From contig CP053155.1 in assembly GCA_014607495.2 (NCBI GenBank), positions 3,596,001 through 3,660,000 of the forward strand: a stretch of 64,000 nt of DNA, given 5' to 3'. This DNA is from Carposina sasakii. Its lineage: Eukaryota; Arthropoda; Insecta; Lepidoptera; Carposinidae. Made by a program: the position numbers and the translations under genes. Shown in pieces: positions 1-9,465 of the stretch. The notes under the pieces are model-generated. The model was not told the DNA's origin and ran no database searches. It was given only the letters and a program-made list of their open reading frames with translations. Every line of letters begins with the position of its first letter. Positions within the stretch are counted from its first letter, which is position 1.

Positions 1-1020
1 TGTAGATAGAGATCCTAAAGCCACGTTTGGCATAGCGGGGTCAGATTTTAGAAATCAGTTGCTAAGTTATCTCTTGGAAGAACACCTTGATTTAGTCAAC
101 TCTCAGTGACGAGTTGCTAAGCTATCCCCTGGAAGAACACCTTGATCCTTAGACGAGTGACGTTGCTAGTTGCTAAGTTATCCCCTGGAAGAACACCTTG
201 ATTTTTAGTCGATTAGTCGAGTTGCTAAGTTATCTGGAAGAACACCTTGTCCCTTAGTCGACGAGTTGCTAAGTTATCCCCTGGAAGAACACCTTGATCC
301 CTTAGTCGACTCTCAGTGACGAGTTGCTAAGTTATCCCCTGGAAGAACACCTTGATCCCTTAGTCTCACTCTCAGTGACGAGTTGCTAAGCTATCCCCTG
401 GAAGAACACCTTGATCCCTTAGTCGACTCTCAGTGACGAGTTGCTAAGTTATCCCCTGGAAGAACACCTTGATTCCTTAGTCGACTCTCAGTGACGAGTT
501 GCTAAGTTATCCCCTTAGTCGACTCTCAGTGACGAGTTGCTAAGTTATCCCCTGGAAGAACACCTCGATTCTCAGTGACGAGTTGCTAAGTTATCCCCTG
601 GAAGAACACCTTGATCCCTTGACGAGTTGCTAAGTTACTGGAAGAACACCTCAGTGACGAGTTGCTAAGTTATCCCCTGGAAGAACACCTTGATTTAGTC
701 CTTAGTCGATTCTAAGTTATCCCCTGGAGTGACGACTCTCAGTGACGAGTGCTAAGTTATCCCCTGGAAGAACACCTTGATCCCTTAGTCGATTCTCAGT
801 GACGAGTTGCTAAGTTATCCCCTGGAAGAACACCTTGATTCCTTAGTCGATTCTCAGTGACGAGTTGCTAAGTTATCCCCTGGAAGAACACCTTGATTCC
901 TTAGTCGACTCTCAGTGACGAGTTGCTAAGTTATCCCCTGGAAGAACACCTTGATTTCTTAGTCGACTCTTACGACATGCACGGAAGCTGATATATTCTA
1001 GTGAAGCCTCGCATCAGCAC
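1..1020 (+). repeat. Tandem array (about 17 units of ~58 bp) inside a dispersed repeat R copy
   Basis: A unit built around GAGTTGCTAAGTTATCCCC plus TGGAAGAACACCTTGATCCC and TTAGTCGACTCTCAGTGAC recurs about 17-18 times, several units truncated. The single-copy head (CCACGTTTGGCATAGCGGGG near 20-41) and tail (CTTACGACATGCACGGAAG near 969) match the flanks of the same segment in unexpanded dispersed copies, for example near 41000-41140. The array is therefore an internal expansion of one repeat R copy, cut by the window edge. Confidence 0.85.
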
Positions 1021-1149
1021 GATATTGGCTTTAATAAGCGGTCACGTAGGCGATTTTGCGGACCTCAGCTGTGCTCTACGTAAATCATTGAAAGGTTTGC
1101 AAAACTAGTCCAAAAGTCTCCATCTATAAGACTGGCGGTAAATCTAATT

Positions 1150-1401
1150 CAGAACCCTAGGTGAATATTAGAGCTCTTAAATATCCCACATACCGATGAG
1201 GCTCTTGGACCAAGTTCCAGCCTATCGTCCTGTAGCGGAGCCATCTATTGGATGCAGGAGAGAACCACAATTGAATGCGAAATCCTAGAACGCGATATCG
1301 AAGTGTCTCACAATGATTGGAATATACAATGACTAGTGGCCTAGTGGGGGCCGGAAGCGCTTCCCTTTTCACCACCCACCACATTGGTGACCCCGACGTG
1401 A
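1150..1401 (+). mobile_element. LTR-type element remnant with tRNA-Trp-like primer-binding site
   Basis: TGGTGACCCCGACGTGA at 1385-1401 is complementary to the 3' end of tRNA-Trp, the primer-binding site type known for avian sarcoma-leukosis and some insect LTR elements. It follows CACCACCCACCACAT, so an LTR 3' end in CA at 1382-1383 is plausible. The 5' edge of the LTR is a guess and no gag/pol coding follows, so this would be a decayed or solo remnant. Confidence 0.45.
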
Positions 1402-1456
1402 GTTCTTTGTAATTTCTTTTGGTTAGATTTTCATTTATTGTGTTTTATTTCTTTTA

Positions 1457-1652
1457 GGGCCGATTTTTCCTAACGTCAGATAACTGATATTTGGAAAATC
1501 AGCCCTTAGGTAAGTACTGATTTTTCCAATTGTTAGAAACTCTATCTAAAGGATGAAATTGTTACAGGCTTTCTCTAAAAATTGATCGAGGTAGTGGCAG
1601 CATCAACTGTATCCATCAGATAGGCCTTCTGACCATAGGAAAAATTGGCCCT
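1457..1652. mobile_element. MITE-C copy (GGGCTGATTTTTCCAA foldback)
   Basis: Begins AGGGCCGATTTTTCC and ends GGAAAAATTGGCCCT, with arms carrying GATAGGCCTTCTGACC-type sequence. A shorter foldback (about 1458-1511) sits at its left end, suggesting a partial duplication. The same family occurs at 8331-8562, 23333-23459 and 38802-39010. Confidence 0.6.
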
Positions 1653-1807
1653 AACCGCTATCTATTGTGAACTTTTGTGGAATCGTACTTAAGCTTTGGA
1701 GTGAGAATTTAGATTCATGCTTTTTATAAGGTTTTGTATTGTAATTTTGATAAGGAGCATGGTACAAAGATAACTTATCATTTATAATTATAATACGGTT
1801 ATTAATA

Positions 1808-2041
1808 TACAGGGTGTAGCAGAAAGGGTGTGTTAATGGAAATGATACGGAGAACCTATCTCAAAATTTTGAGACTTGAAATTTTTCTCTTTTTTTTGTT
1901 TATTTTCAACATGGAGAATTTTTAAACAACTCAGGGAAAAAACATGCCATTTCGAATCTCAATTTTATGGTTAGGTTTTTATAATGGGTATAGCATTTCG
2001 TCTGTATTTGGCGAAGGCCCCTTTTTGTTAAACTCTGTATA
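1808..2041. mobile_element. MITE-A copy (TA-CAGGGTGTAAC termini), diverged
   Basis: Starts TACAGGGTGTAGCAGAAAGG and ends near AACTCTGTATA. The internal text (GAGAACCTATCTC, TTCAACATGGAGAATT, AAACAACTCAGG) matches the family but the right arm is degraded. Confidence 0.6.
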
Positions 2042-2383
2042 CATTTTGCTATTAATTTGAAAACTTGGTTAGTAAAGTTTTATAATGAAGGACTGAGTAA
2101 TACGAGTAGCAAATAGAAAATGACTAAACGACTCAGAATGTCCCTGCTCGGCGAGTAAACAGGTAAACAACATAAATTATGTGCTTGTGTAATGTAGTAG
2201 GTACTTACTTAGTTATTTTCCGCGTGCCATACCTATCAATGCATTAGTAATTGTAATTACGAACAAACAGCCAACCTAACTTAATTGATATTATTGAATA
2301 AGCAATCGCTTATTATATTGTTTACTTTGTTAGAAAATGTTGTAACGTATACAGGAGTTATTTAGTATTCATTCCCAATATTT

Positions 2384-2620
2384 GACGGCCGATTGGTGTA
2401 GTAGGTAGTGGCCCTGCCTGCAGCGCCATAGGTCCTGGGTTCGAATCCCGGTATGCAAACATGATATGATGAATATTGATGTTTGTTTCCGAGTCATGGA
2501 TGTTTCTATACTTATCTATGTATTTATATACCGTTGCTTAGTACCCACGACACAAGACCTTATGGATCTTAATGTGGGACTAAGTTAATGTGTTGTGAAG
2601 TGTGTGAATATTATATTATA
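2384..2620 (+). mobile_element. SINE-1 copy, tRNA-derived
   Basis: tRNA-like head beginning GACGGCCGAT, A box TGGTGTAGTAGG (2394-2405), B box GGTTCGAATCC (2438-2448), a body with TTTATATACCGTTGCTTAGT and a conserved tail AATGTGGGACTAAGTTAATG. Pol III-type internal promoter spacing is normal. Relatives lie at 20373-20643 and 49606-49835, with tail fragments elsewhere. Confidence 0.85.
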
Positions 2621-2639
2621 TTATATTAATATGTGTTAG

Positions 2640-3010
2640 TAAGCTAGCGAGTCCCCGCTATGGTAAACGTGTCAGTGGAATGACCCTTATGATCCTACAG
2701 TTCTGGCTACCCCGTTCTCGGGAACACAGCCGTATGTATATACAGGGTGTAACATAAGGAGTATGTTAAGCTAAAAGCTATGTAAATAGTCCACTATAGA
2801 GAACCTATTTCCAAAATTTCAGACTCAAATTCACATTTTTATTTTTCCAGATAGTATGAAGAATTCCGAAACAACTCAGGAATGTCCATACAATCTTGAT
2901 AAATAAAAATGTGATTTCGAGTCTCAAATTTTGGAAATAGGATCTTTATTTACATACTTTTCGCTTAACATACCCTTTCTGTTACACCCTGTATATGTAT
3001 GTTTCGATAT
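2640..3010 (-). repeat. Dispersed repeat R fragment split by a MITE-A
   Basis: Reverse-oriented repeat R text (CCCCGCTATGGTAAACGTG, GTTCTGGCTACCCCGTTCTC, ACACAGCCGTATGTATA) is interrupted at a TA by the MITE-A at 2741-2993 and resumes as TATGTATG. Confidence 0.65.
2741..2993. mobile_element. MITE-A copy, well preserved
   Basis: Termini TACAGGGTGTAAC and GTTACACCCTGTA form a long imperfect foldback through GTATGTTAAGC/GCTTAACATACCC and GAGAACCTATTTCCAAAATT. The TA at each end suggests Tc1/mariner-type TA insertion. Best copy for defining the family. Confidence 0.8.
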
Positions 3011-3194
3011 AAAATAAATAAGTACTCTATTTTTTTATCTCAAGAAAAGGCAAAAGTCACATTACTTTTGCCTTTTCTTTAATGATTTTACAATATTCAT
3101 ATAGTTTTTTTTTATAAAGAATTTACTTTCTCTGAAACTTTGGTAAGGGTGATGGTCTCAAACAAGTTTAAATATATAAAATGTCAAAAGAATC

Positions 3195-3382
3195 TTTGTA
3201 TAGATATATAAATCTTCTGTTCGTGTGTTCATAATTGAACTCCTTCTTTACGGCTGGACCGATTTTGATGAATTTTTTTGACTGTTCAAGTGGGTTCGAG
3301 AATGGTTTAGATTCATAACTAAATAATGTGTTTTATTGGATTTAAGACGTGGGACAGCACAACGTCTGTGGGGGTCCGCTAG
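3195..3382 (+). mobile_element. Helitron-like fragment (second lepidopteran type)
   Basis: Reads TCTTCTGTTCGTGTGTTC, then ACGGCTGGACCGATTTTGAT and ends GGGTCCGCTAGTT, a layout shared by many short lepidopteran Helitron-like repeats. No coding capacity. Confidence 0.45.
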
Positions 3383-3394
3383 TTCATAATATAT

Positions 3395-3562
3395 AAAGCC
3401 TGTAAGGTACCTGGGACCAAAATCATTGAGTAAATAGACTGCGTTTTTCTGCATAAATCAGACGCACCAATAAAAAATGGCATTTATAAATTTCGCCAGA
3501 TCAAAATTTAAAAAAAAAATAATAATTTTTTTCCCAGCAACATTACTCTTAACTGCCTGTAA
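3395..3562 (-). mobile_element. MITE-B internal fragment
   Basis: Contains the family text GAGTAAATAGACTGCGTTTT, TCTGCATAAAT and TTTATAAATTTCGCC in reverse orientation, without clear termini. A still more degraded fragment lies at about 4473-4590. Confidence 0.5.
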
Positions 3563-4902
3563 GGTACACTCATTTTATATTTTTAATAAAAAACACAAAT
3601 ATCTTAACTGCAATATTTTTATATTTATAAATAAGATTTTACCTTAAAACACTTTAGGTTTGTACTATGGCTTTTATTTATTCTTCCAAATAAATATTTG
3701 ATCAAAGACTGCTAAATTGACTTTTATATAGGTAAAGCAAGATGGGCGTGTCTGAAACATGGCCTGACTCTTTTGTCACTCAGATTCTATGAGAGCCTTT
3801 ACTATTATAATGACATTTGGTCTTTTAGACCCTAGTAAAGTCAACGATGACCCTGATGTTTGGGCTGTACTTCGACATTGTAAAATCTATAAAAAATTAG
3901 AGTGACACAAAAATTTATAATGACGTCAAAACAACAGCAAAGTAAATTACCATAACCATTAAGATATTCAAAATGGAATCCCCGTTGTCACAAATAAAAA
4001 CTTAAAGCAATTAAGATAAATGTAAGTATAAAATATATGTAGGAATAATCCGTTAATATATTTTTAAATGGCTGTCGTACACATATTTTTGAAATCTGAA
4101 CACGGTCGTAGGAGTGTCAAGAGTTCATTAGCATATAGATAGGCCTGGGTTCGAATCTGGTTGCACGAAATATGGGCCTAGTAGGCCGTAAAACTAGCTT
4201 AAACTGGTACATCGATTTTTATACATACAATATGATTGATTTTTTAGAAATTTAACATGAATATATTAAATGTGATTAAAACATCACTTTTCTAATGTTT
4301 CTTTTTATTTTATTATCTATTTGACATTGTAATGGCATTAATCACGGTTATTTACAAAAGTTAGATACCTACTAAAGACAAGAAGATTTAGAAATTTTGT
4401 TTGTCACCTCGAAACGCCAACCCTCATGAACATAATAATTATATATAGGTACATCCCTTAGATTAGTGATTGGTCTTGAGTAAATAGACGCTCCATAAAT
4501 GCACATAGCGGAGCGAAAAATTATTATTCAGAAATACTAGATACGCACGATCCATTTTTTTTTGGTGTAAGAGTCGTACCCTTCGGTACCAACATTAATC
4601 TTAAAACAGGATTGTTTATTTTTCCCGCGATTATGAGAGACTGCTTTTCGCTTATAAGCAGTGTTGAGGAATATTATTCTAAGATACATCCATTGGTAAG
4701 TCAGGTAAACATTAATCTTAAAACAGGATTGTTGCGATTATGAGAAACTGCATAAGCAGTGTTGAGGTAGATATATTTCAAAACAGTCCTACTTTTGGAT
4801 TGCATGATTATTCTGCAGAAGAAGGAAGAAAGACATGTGAATGCAAGCGAGATGCAAATGTAATGGGTGTGTGAAATGACCAATGAACAAGATCAGCACC
4901 CC
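3563..4902. other. Unassigned AT-rich stretch with SINE-like and MITE-B traces
   Basis: No gene seen. A B-box-like GGGTTCGAATCTGG near 4147 suggests a tRNA-derived SINE remnant (about 4085-4240); 4473-4590 carries a degraded MITE-B piece; AACATTAATCTTAAAACAGG occurs twice (4590s and 4708). Confidence 0.4.
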
Positions 4903-5021
4903 TAGCATGACCACGCATCGTCTCTATAGAAAACTCAACATGGCGGCTATATTTATCGTATTTTGACAGGCTAAATGTCGATAAATCGGTTTATCATATT
5001 AGTGTTTCGCAGGTCATGCTA
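4903..5021 (-). mobile_element. MITE-D copy (TA-GCATGACC termini)
   Basis: Bounded by TAGCATGACC and GGTCATGCTA, TA at both ends. The inside carries AACATGGCGGCTATATTTAT, CGATAAATCGGTTTATC and GTTTCGC. Same family at 52131-52277 and 61924-62060. Confidence 0.75.
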
Positions 5022-5107
5022 GGCTTGCAGGAATTACTGACGTGTTAGAGGAGTAGCAAAATTGTGTGTACTCGTATGCGTATTGCGCAATCATCACTAG
5101 TACATAG

Positions 5108-5306
5108 TATAAAAGCAAATCTGTCTGTCTGACTCGCTTTCACGCCAACGCTACAGAACCGATTTAAATAAAATTTGGTACACAGGTAGTCTAGAACACA
5201 AGAAAGGACATAGCCAGTAGTATCCGGGGAAAATATTTTATCCTGACTAATTTCGACACTTTGTTTTTTGACAGTCCACGCGGACGGCGTCGCGGACGTC
5301 CACTAG
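5108..5306 (+). mobile_element. Lep1-type Helitron-like element
   Basis: Starts with CTGTCTGTCTGACTCGCTTT, proceeds through ACAGAACCGATTTAAAT and AAAGGACATAGCC and ends with the hairpin GTCCACGCGGACGGCG plus GGACGTCCACTAG. A 3' hairpin followed by CTAG is typical of Helitron ends. Non-autonomous. Confidence 0.65.
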
Positions 5307-5735
5307 ACTTTGTATAAAAAAGCAGGATGGTTTCCAAAACTGGCAAGAGTTCTGTACCAATATATATTGACGAAAGACAGCTTGGCAGTTGGGTACATAT
5401 TTTTATGTTGTAATTTAATTTGTTTTTTCCGAAATAAAATGCTTGTAACTGAATAATTTTACGATTGCAATAAATTAAAACAGATCTATAAATTTTATTA
5501 CAATCGAAGTCGGAACATGATATTTAAGAGTAGCTATCTTAGGTAAGTATAGGCATTAATTAGACTCTAATCAGGAAAAACAAATCGATCAGTTCTTTTG
5601 AATAGATAGTTTATTATAGTTTCAAAAGAAAATTATTATTTTCTTCTAGCATCCTCACTGCCATCTATTCAGCCGCCGCCGATTGTGGGCAGGCTCACTA
5701 TAAGCTCAGTGTAAATGTGAAAATAAACGGTATTT

Positions 5736-6405
5736 TTGTCATCGTCTACGCATAGCGTAATAAATAACGATCTATTTATTATCAAATCACGCGCATTTGT
5801 AGCAATGTGGCATATCACATCTCTGCTGGAAAGGCAGCCTAAGGCCAGATTGTACCTACACACTTTTTTACCGTATCGACCTAAACAATGGCTAATTTCG
5901 GACAGTGGTTGGTTCATACTACGCTGTATAGGATACATTGACAAGATCTTTAAACTACTACTTTGAGACCCTATTAGTAACTTAGACTTTAGCCATTTTA
6001 AATATGGCTACCCAAAACTGGTGGAATTTGACCTGCCTGAGGTCAACGTTCCTCACTCATTAGTTTTTGATCATTCGCCCTTAATACCAAAGGTGTTAAG
6101 ACCAACCAAAAACCATTTAAAAACCAACTCTACAGCACTAAACATAGAGATAAAACCACATGAGCGTTTGATGTCAATAATTTTTATTTCACAGGTATAT
6201 AAACAGGTTTCTCTACTTTAAAATGATAAAATTCTCGGGTTCGTGTAGATTAGGAAATTCTTCTATCGCGGCCGTAAGTTGTGAATGTTTATTGAGGGGA
6301 CCGCTAACGGCGACTAGAGACATAGATCTGAGTAGATACCAATATTTTCTAAAACAGTTTGTGACTAGGAATGTCGATGTAAAAAACCTCAAGATAGAAA
6401 TATGA
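5736..6405 (+). pseudogene. Decayed reading frame of unknown origin
   Basis: Frame 1 runs from about 5736 to a TGA at 5964-5966, then continues in the same frame to a TAA at 6219-6221. A second open frame, shifted by one, overlaps its end and runs to a TGA near 6403-6405. Stretches such as LPYRPKQWLISDSGWF, DPISNLDFSHFKYGYPKLVE and RDIDLSRYQYFLKQFV have mixed, protein-like composition rather than the runs typical of AT-rich noise. One stop plus one frameshift would suit an old pseudogene or a domesticated foreign insert. The family is not recognised and no ATG start is evident; coincidental open frames remain possible. Confidence 0.3.
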
Positions 6406-7004
6406 TCTGCATATCTGCAATAAAACTTATAATGCTATTTTATCTAGATCGGTCAATTACCACGAACTAGCAAGATTGTTTCTATTTGGAACTAAATGTA
6501 AATGTACGCTGCTTGTCACGGTAGCGTCTCACTTCCACAATGGAAGTAGCTCCTGCTTAAAAGTTCACGTTTAAACATTATAAATAATCAGAAGAGGTGT
6601 GGTGACAGTAACTTTTTGAATAAGGGTTAGTGACATGTGGGCTGTGGAACTTCTGATATTATTTATTGTACACACAAACATTGGACAATTATAGTGACTT
6701 TAAATAGCTACACATAGAATATAGTACAAAGGCTTCAACAGCATATTTAAATTCATTGTGCGTATTTGACTTTTTCCATAATCAAGCCGATAAACTTGCA
6801 TCTACTCACACCCATGTCTGTGGCAAAGCCTAAGGCGGTTTTTTCTATACATATGGATAATACCCCACTTTCGGCGCGCTAAGCAGGTCTAGTAATGTAT
6901 AGTTTGTATGGAGGAACTCGACGAGCCGCGGCCGTGAGGGAATGCCATCCAATCTCGTATTTACATCGGGTTGAATGGAACATACTAAACGTTAGGTGAC
7001 AACC
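6406..7004. other. Unassigned stretch
   Basis: No gene, RNA or repeat family recognised; AT-rich with scattered short open frames. Confidence 0.4.
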
Positions 7005-7300
7005 ATGGAGCTGGTATAAATAGGAGGTGATAGTGGTTACCTCCCTGTCACGACATAGGTCCTGGGTTTGAATCTCGTCATAAAACATTCATAATTTATG
7101 ATGATGAACTTCGATTAATTATCTAGGTATTTATATACCGTTGCTTAGTATCCCAAGACCTTAGTAATCTTATTGTGGGACTAGGTTGAGGTATTTTATT
7201 TTTAATGTATCTTAACATCAGGCAAAGTAGGTATATTAACTAGGGCCACTAATAGAATGCAAGGATACTAAACAACGGTATATACATATATACATAGATA
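7005..7300 (+). mobile_element. Diverged SINE plus inverted SINE tail fragment
   Basis: Variant tRNA-like head with a B-box-like GGTTTGAATCTCG near 7065 and the SINE-1 body TTTATATACCGTTGCTTAGT and tail ATTGTGGGACTAGG. At 7262-7300 the body recurs in reverse orientation (ACTAAACAACGGTATATAC), so two fragments face each other. Confidence 0.55.
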
Positions 7301-7535
7301 TTAAAATTTGCTACCTGGATATAAATCCAGTACCCATGGCATAACAGGTAGGTTACTACGAAGTTCACCAATCGACCGAACGAGTCGTTGTAGGTCCTGA
7401 GACAAGGTGAGACGTCCAGGTACCGTTTCTGTGTTTCGACCAGAAAGTCTAGAAATGGAATTAGAAGGTTTGTTAATTATGGATGGTTATGTATAAAGGG
7501 GTTATAGGGGAGATACCTAAGAAAGGAAGTGTTGG

Positions 7536-7665
7536 ATGGATAGATGGTGAGAGAGGATATGCGTGTACTAGGAGTGAGTAACGAGATGACGGATAATAGG
7601 GATGAATGAAAGAGGAAATATTGCGACCCCAAGTGTATTGGAACAGGGCAGGAAAAAGGAGAATA
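7536..7665 (+). mobile_element. RTE-type LINE 3' coding fragment, diverged
   Basis: GAGAGGATATGCGTGTACTAG and ATGACGGATAATAGGGATGA match the LINE piece at 54940-55392, which in frame reads REDMRVLGVSHEMTDNRDEW. This copy is frameshifted and short. Confidence 0.6.
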
Positions 7666-8186
7666 GGAATATAAACCAGTGTTTCTATCACGTTCACATC
7701 AACCAAGTGGCGCCATCATATTTCCAACACTTTATGGCCAAGGAGCTCTACACGAGGCTGCCGTGAGAGAATGCGTAAGACATTTTAAATTCAATCGCCT
7801 TAAATAAAGTATTCTATCAGCAAACAATCGAATTTGGCCGGTTAAAAATACAAATGGCCGCATCAATCACGCGATTTATTGTTGGTAAGGTCTATTTTAG
7901 GAGTTAGTTTAGGACAAGACACGCATATTAACAATAGTTATATACGTTTTCTAGTTACCTCATCTATGGGCAAGTTGTTTGATGAGTAGTTAATACTCAC
8001 GTAAATACGTTCAGTTAACACGTGAAAGACAAGAGTAACTGACGTATTTTACTGAAAGCTATGGTTTTCTGGGATAGCCGTCGTAAAGAGCAGTTATGAA
8101 CTTCTTACATGTCATCACCGTAAAGTGGACGTATTTTTGCATTTATAAGCTCATTCACCGCTTTCCTTGAAAATCAAAGTGCTCGC
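7666..8186. other. Unassigned stretch
   Basis: No gene or repeat family recognised. Confidence 0.35.
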
Positions 8187-8310
8187 GCTGCCTTTCCACC
8201 ACAGATGTGCTACTCATATGCTACGTTGTTGTGGATGCATTTGCATATCTACCAATAAAATTCATTGCCATCATAGGCCAATGAATATAATTGGTGGATG
8301 AAATTGTCGT
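8187..8310. mobile_element. MITE-G partial copy (GCTGCCTTTCCACC terminus)
   Basis: Starts GCTGCCTTTCCACCACAGAT and carries CTACCAATAAAATTCATTGC and AATTGGTGGATGAAA like the complete copy at 26681-26831, but the right terminus is lost. Confidence 0.5.
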
Positions 8311-8330
8311 TACATCTAAATATACCGTTA

Positions 8331-8562
8331 AGGGCTGATTTTTCCAATGGTAAGCATATCCGAAGAATAAAGTTGATGCTGTCTCTATTTTGATCAAGTT
8401 CTAGAGAAAGACAGCATCAATTTTATTCTTCAGATTGGTAGGCTAGAGGGCTGATCTAAACGTCAGATAGCTTATCAGAAGGATAAAGTTCTTTCTCTAT
8501 AACTTTATCCAGATAGAGACATCATTAACTTCATCCTTCATATAGGCTATCTGACCATTGGA
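8331..8562. mobile_element. MITE-C, two head-to-tail partial copies
   Basis: AGGGCTGATTTTTCCAATGG opens the first unit (to about 8452) and GAGGGCTGATCTAAACGTC a second (8450-8562), which ends GGCTATCTGACCATTGGAAA. Both contain AAAGTTGATGCTGTCTC-type cores facing AGACAGCATCAA. Confidence 0.55.
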
Positions 8563-8569
8563 AACATGA

Positions 8570-8825
8570 GACCCCCACACTACGCGTCTTCTGAGCGTCT
8601 TTTGAGCGTCGAGCGAGCATCGGCGAGCGTCAGTGGAAGCCGAACGCACAAAACGCTGTAATTACGCAGCGCAAACGTCGCGGGACGCAAAACGCGGCGC
8701 TGGTGCTGCGTCGTTGGCGCGACGCTCACGTAGCACAATTACAGCGTTCGGCTTCCACTCAGCGCCGACGTCGCGTCGACGCTGCGCTGACGCTCGCCCG
8801 ACGCCGACGCAGTGTTCCCATAATG
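8570..8825. repeat. GC-rich foldback element
   Basis: Sharply GC-rich block full of GAGCG, GACGC and GCGTCG motifs. AGTGGAAGCCGAACGC (8632-8647) and GCGTTCGGCTTCCACT (8744-8759) are a perfect 16-bp inverted repeat, extended inward by CTGTAATT/AATTACAG. Possible MITE; small open frames here on both strands are by-products of the GC content. Confidence 0.5.
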
Positions 8826-8870
8826 GGGTAGCCAGAACTGCAGGACCTTGAAAAAGATCCCACAATCATA
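8820..8870 (+). repeat. Dispersed repeat R fragment
   Basis: AATGGGGTAGCCAGAACTGC followed by AGGACC and AAAGATCCCA, the 5' part of repeat R. Confidence 0.55.
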
Positions 8871-9019
8871 TTTAGCATAGCATATTTAGGGCTTTCTAAT
8901 TACAATAAAACAGTTTTTTGGACCAATCGATACTATTATTATAAAAGGACATCATACATTACTGGCAAATGTTACAAGTTACTTATTAAAATACAACGTT
9001 TTTGGTACAAAACTATTCC

Positions 9020-9309
9020 ATGATCGTTTATAAGTTGAGCAGGACGATAAATGGGGACGTACTAAAGGAATATTGTTCAGTTTATGTTACAGTACCCGAT
9101 GATACAGATGATTACTACTTATACATACATGACTTATCAATAGAAAAAATGGACATACCGAAGGTAAGGTATAAAATTATAAAATAGACGAATCTAAAAA
9201 GTTAGGCAAACAACCTTTTGCAATACGCAACTTCAGGTATGAAATACTAAAACAATCATTTTTACAGACACCCGGCTGATGATTATGGAACTCACTGAAA
9301 AATCTAGGT
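9020..9309 (+). CDS. Possible small split gene or exon pair, unknown
   Basis: ATG at 9020 opens a frame of 48 codons to AAG at 9161-9163, followed at once by GTAAGG, a good 5' splice site. The peptide is protein-like, for example TVPDDTDDYYLYIHDLSIEK. A pyrimidine-rich TTTTTACAG ends at 9267 and another strong donor (AG|GTAAGTATG) begins at 9310, so 9164-9267 could be a 104-bp intron and 9268-9309 a small exon. Joined in phase 0, the frame stops after three codons (TGA at 9277), so either the protein is short or the splice model is wrong. It converges on the 3' end of the giant gene. Weak evidence. Confidence 0.25.
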
Positions 9310-9465
9310 AAGTATGTAAAATAAATCTTTAAAATATCAAAATGTTCAACTTAGTAGGATTTCTATATAACTGGATTGTACGAGTACTAAACCAAATGCC
9401 TGAAATAAAATGAACAAACGCACTAAATCGTACACAATGGTTTCCAATCAATAACTAATTATACC

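Noticed and set aside
1..1020. CRISPR-like or centromeric satellite array
   Set aside because: Units are contiguous and degenerate without spacers, and the flanks show an ordinary dispersed repeat expanded internally.
8633..8865. Overlapping open frames on both strands
   Set aside because: Caused by the GC-rich foldback element; no start context or domain.
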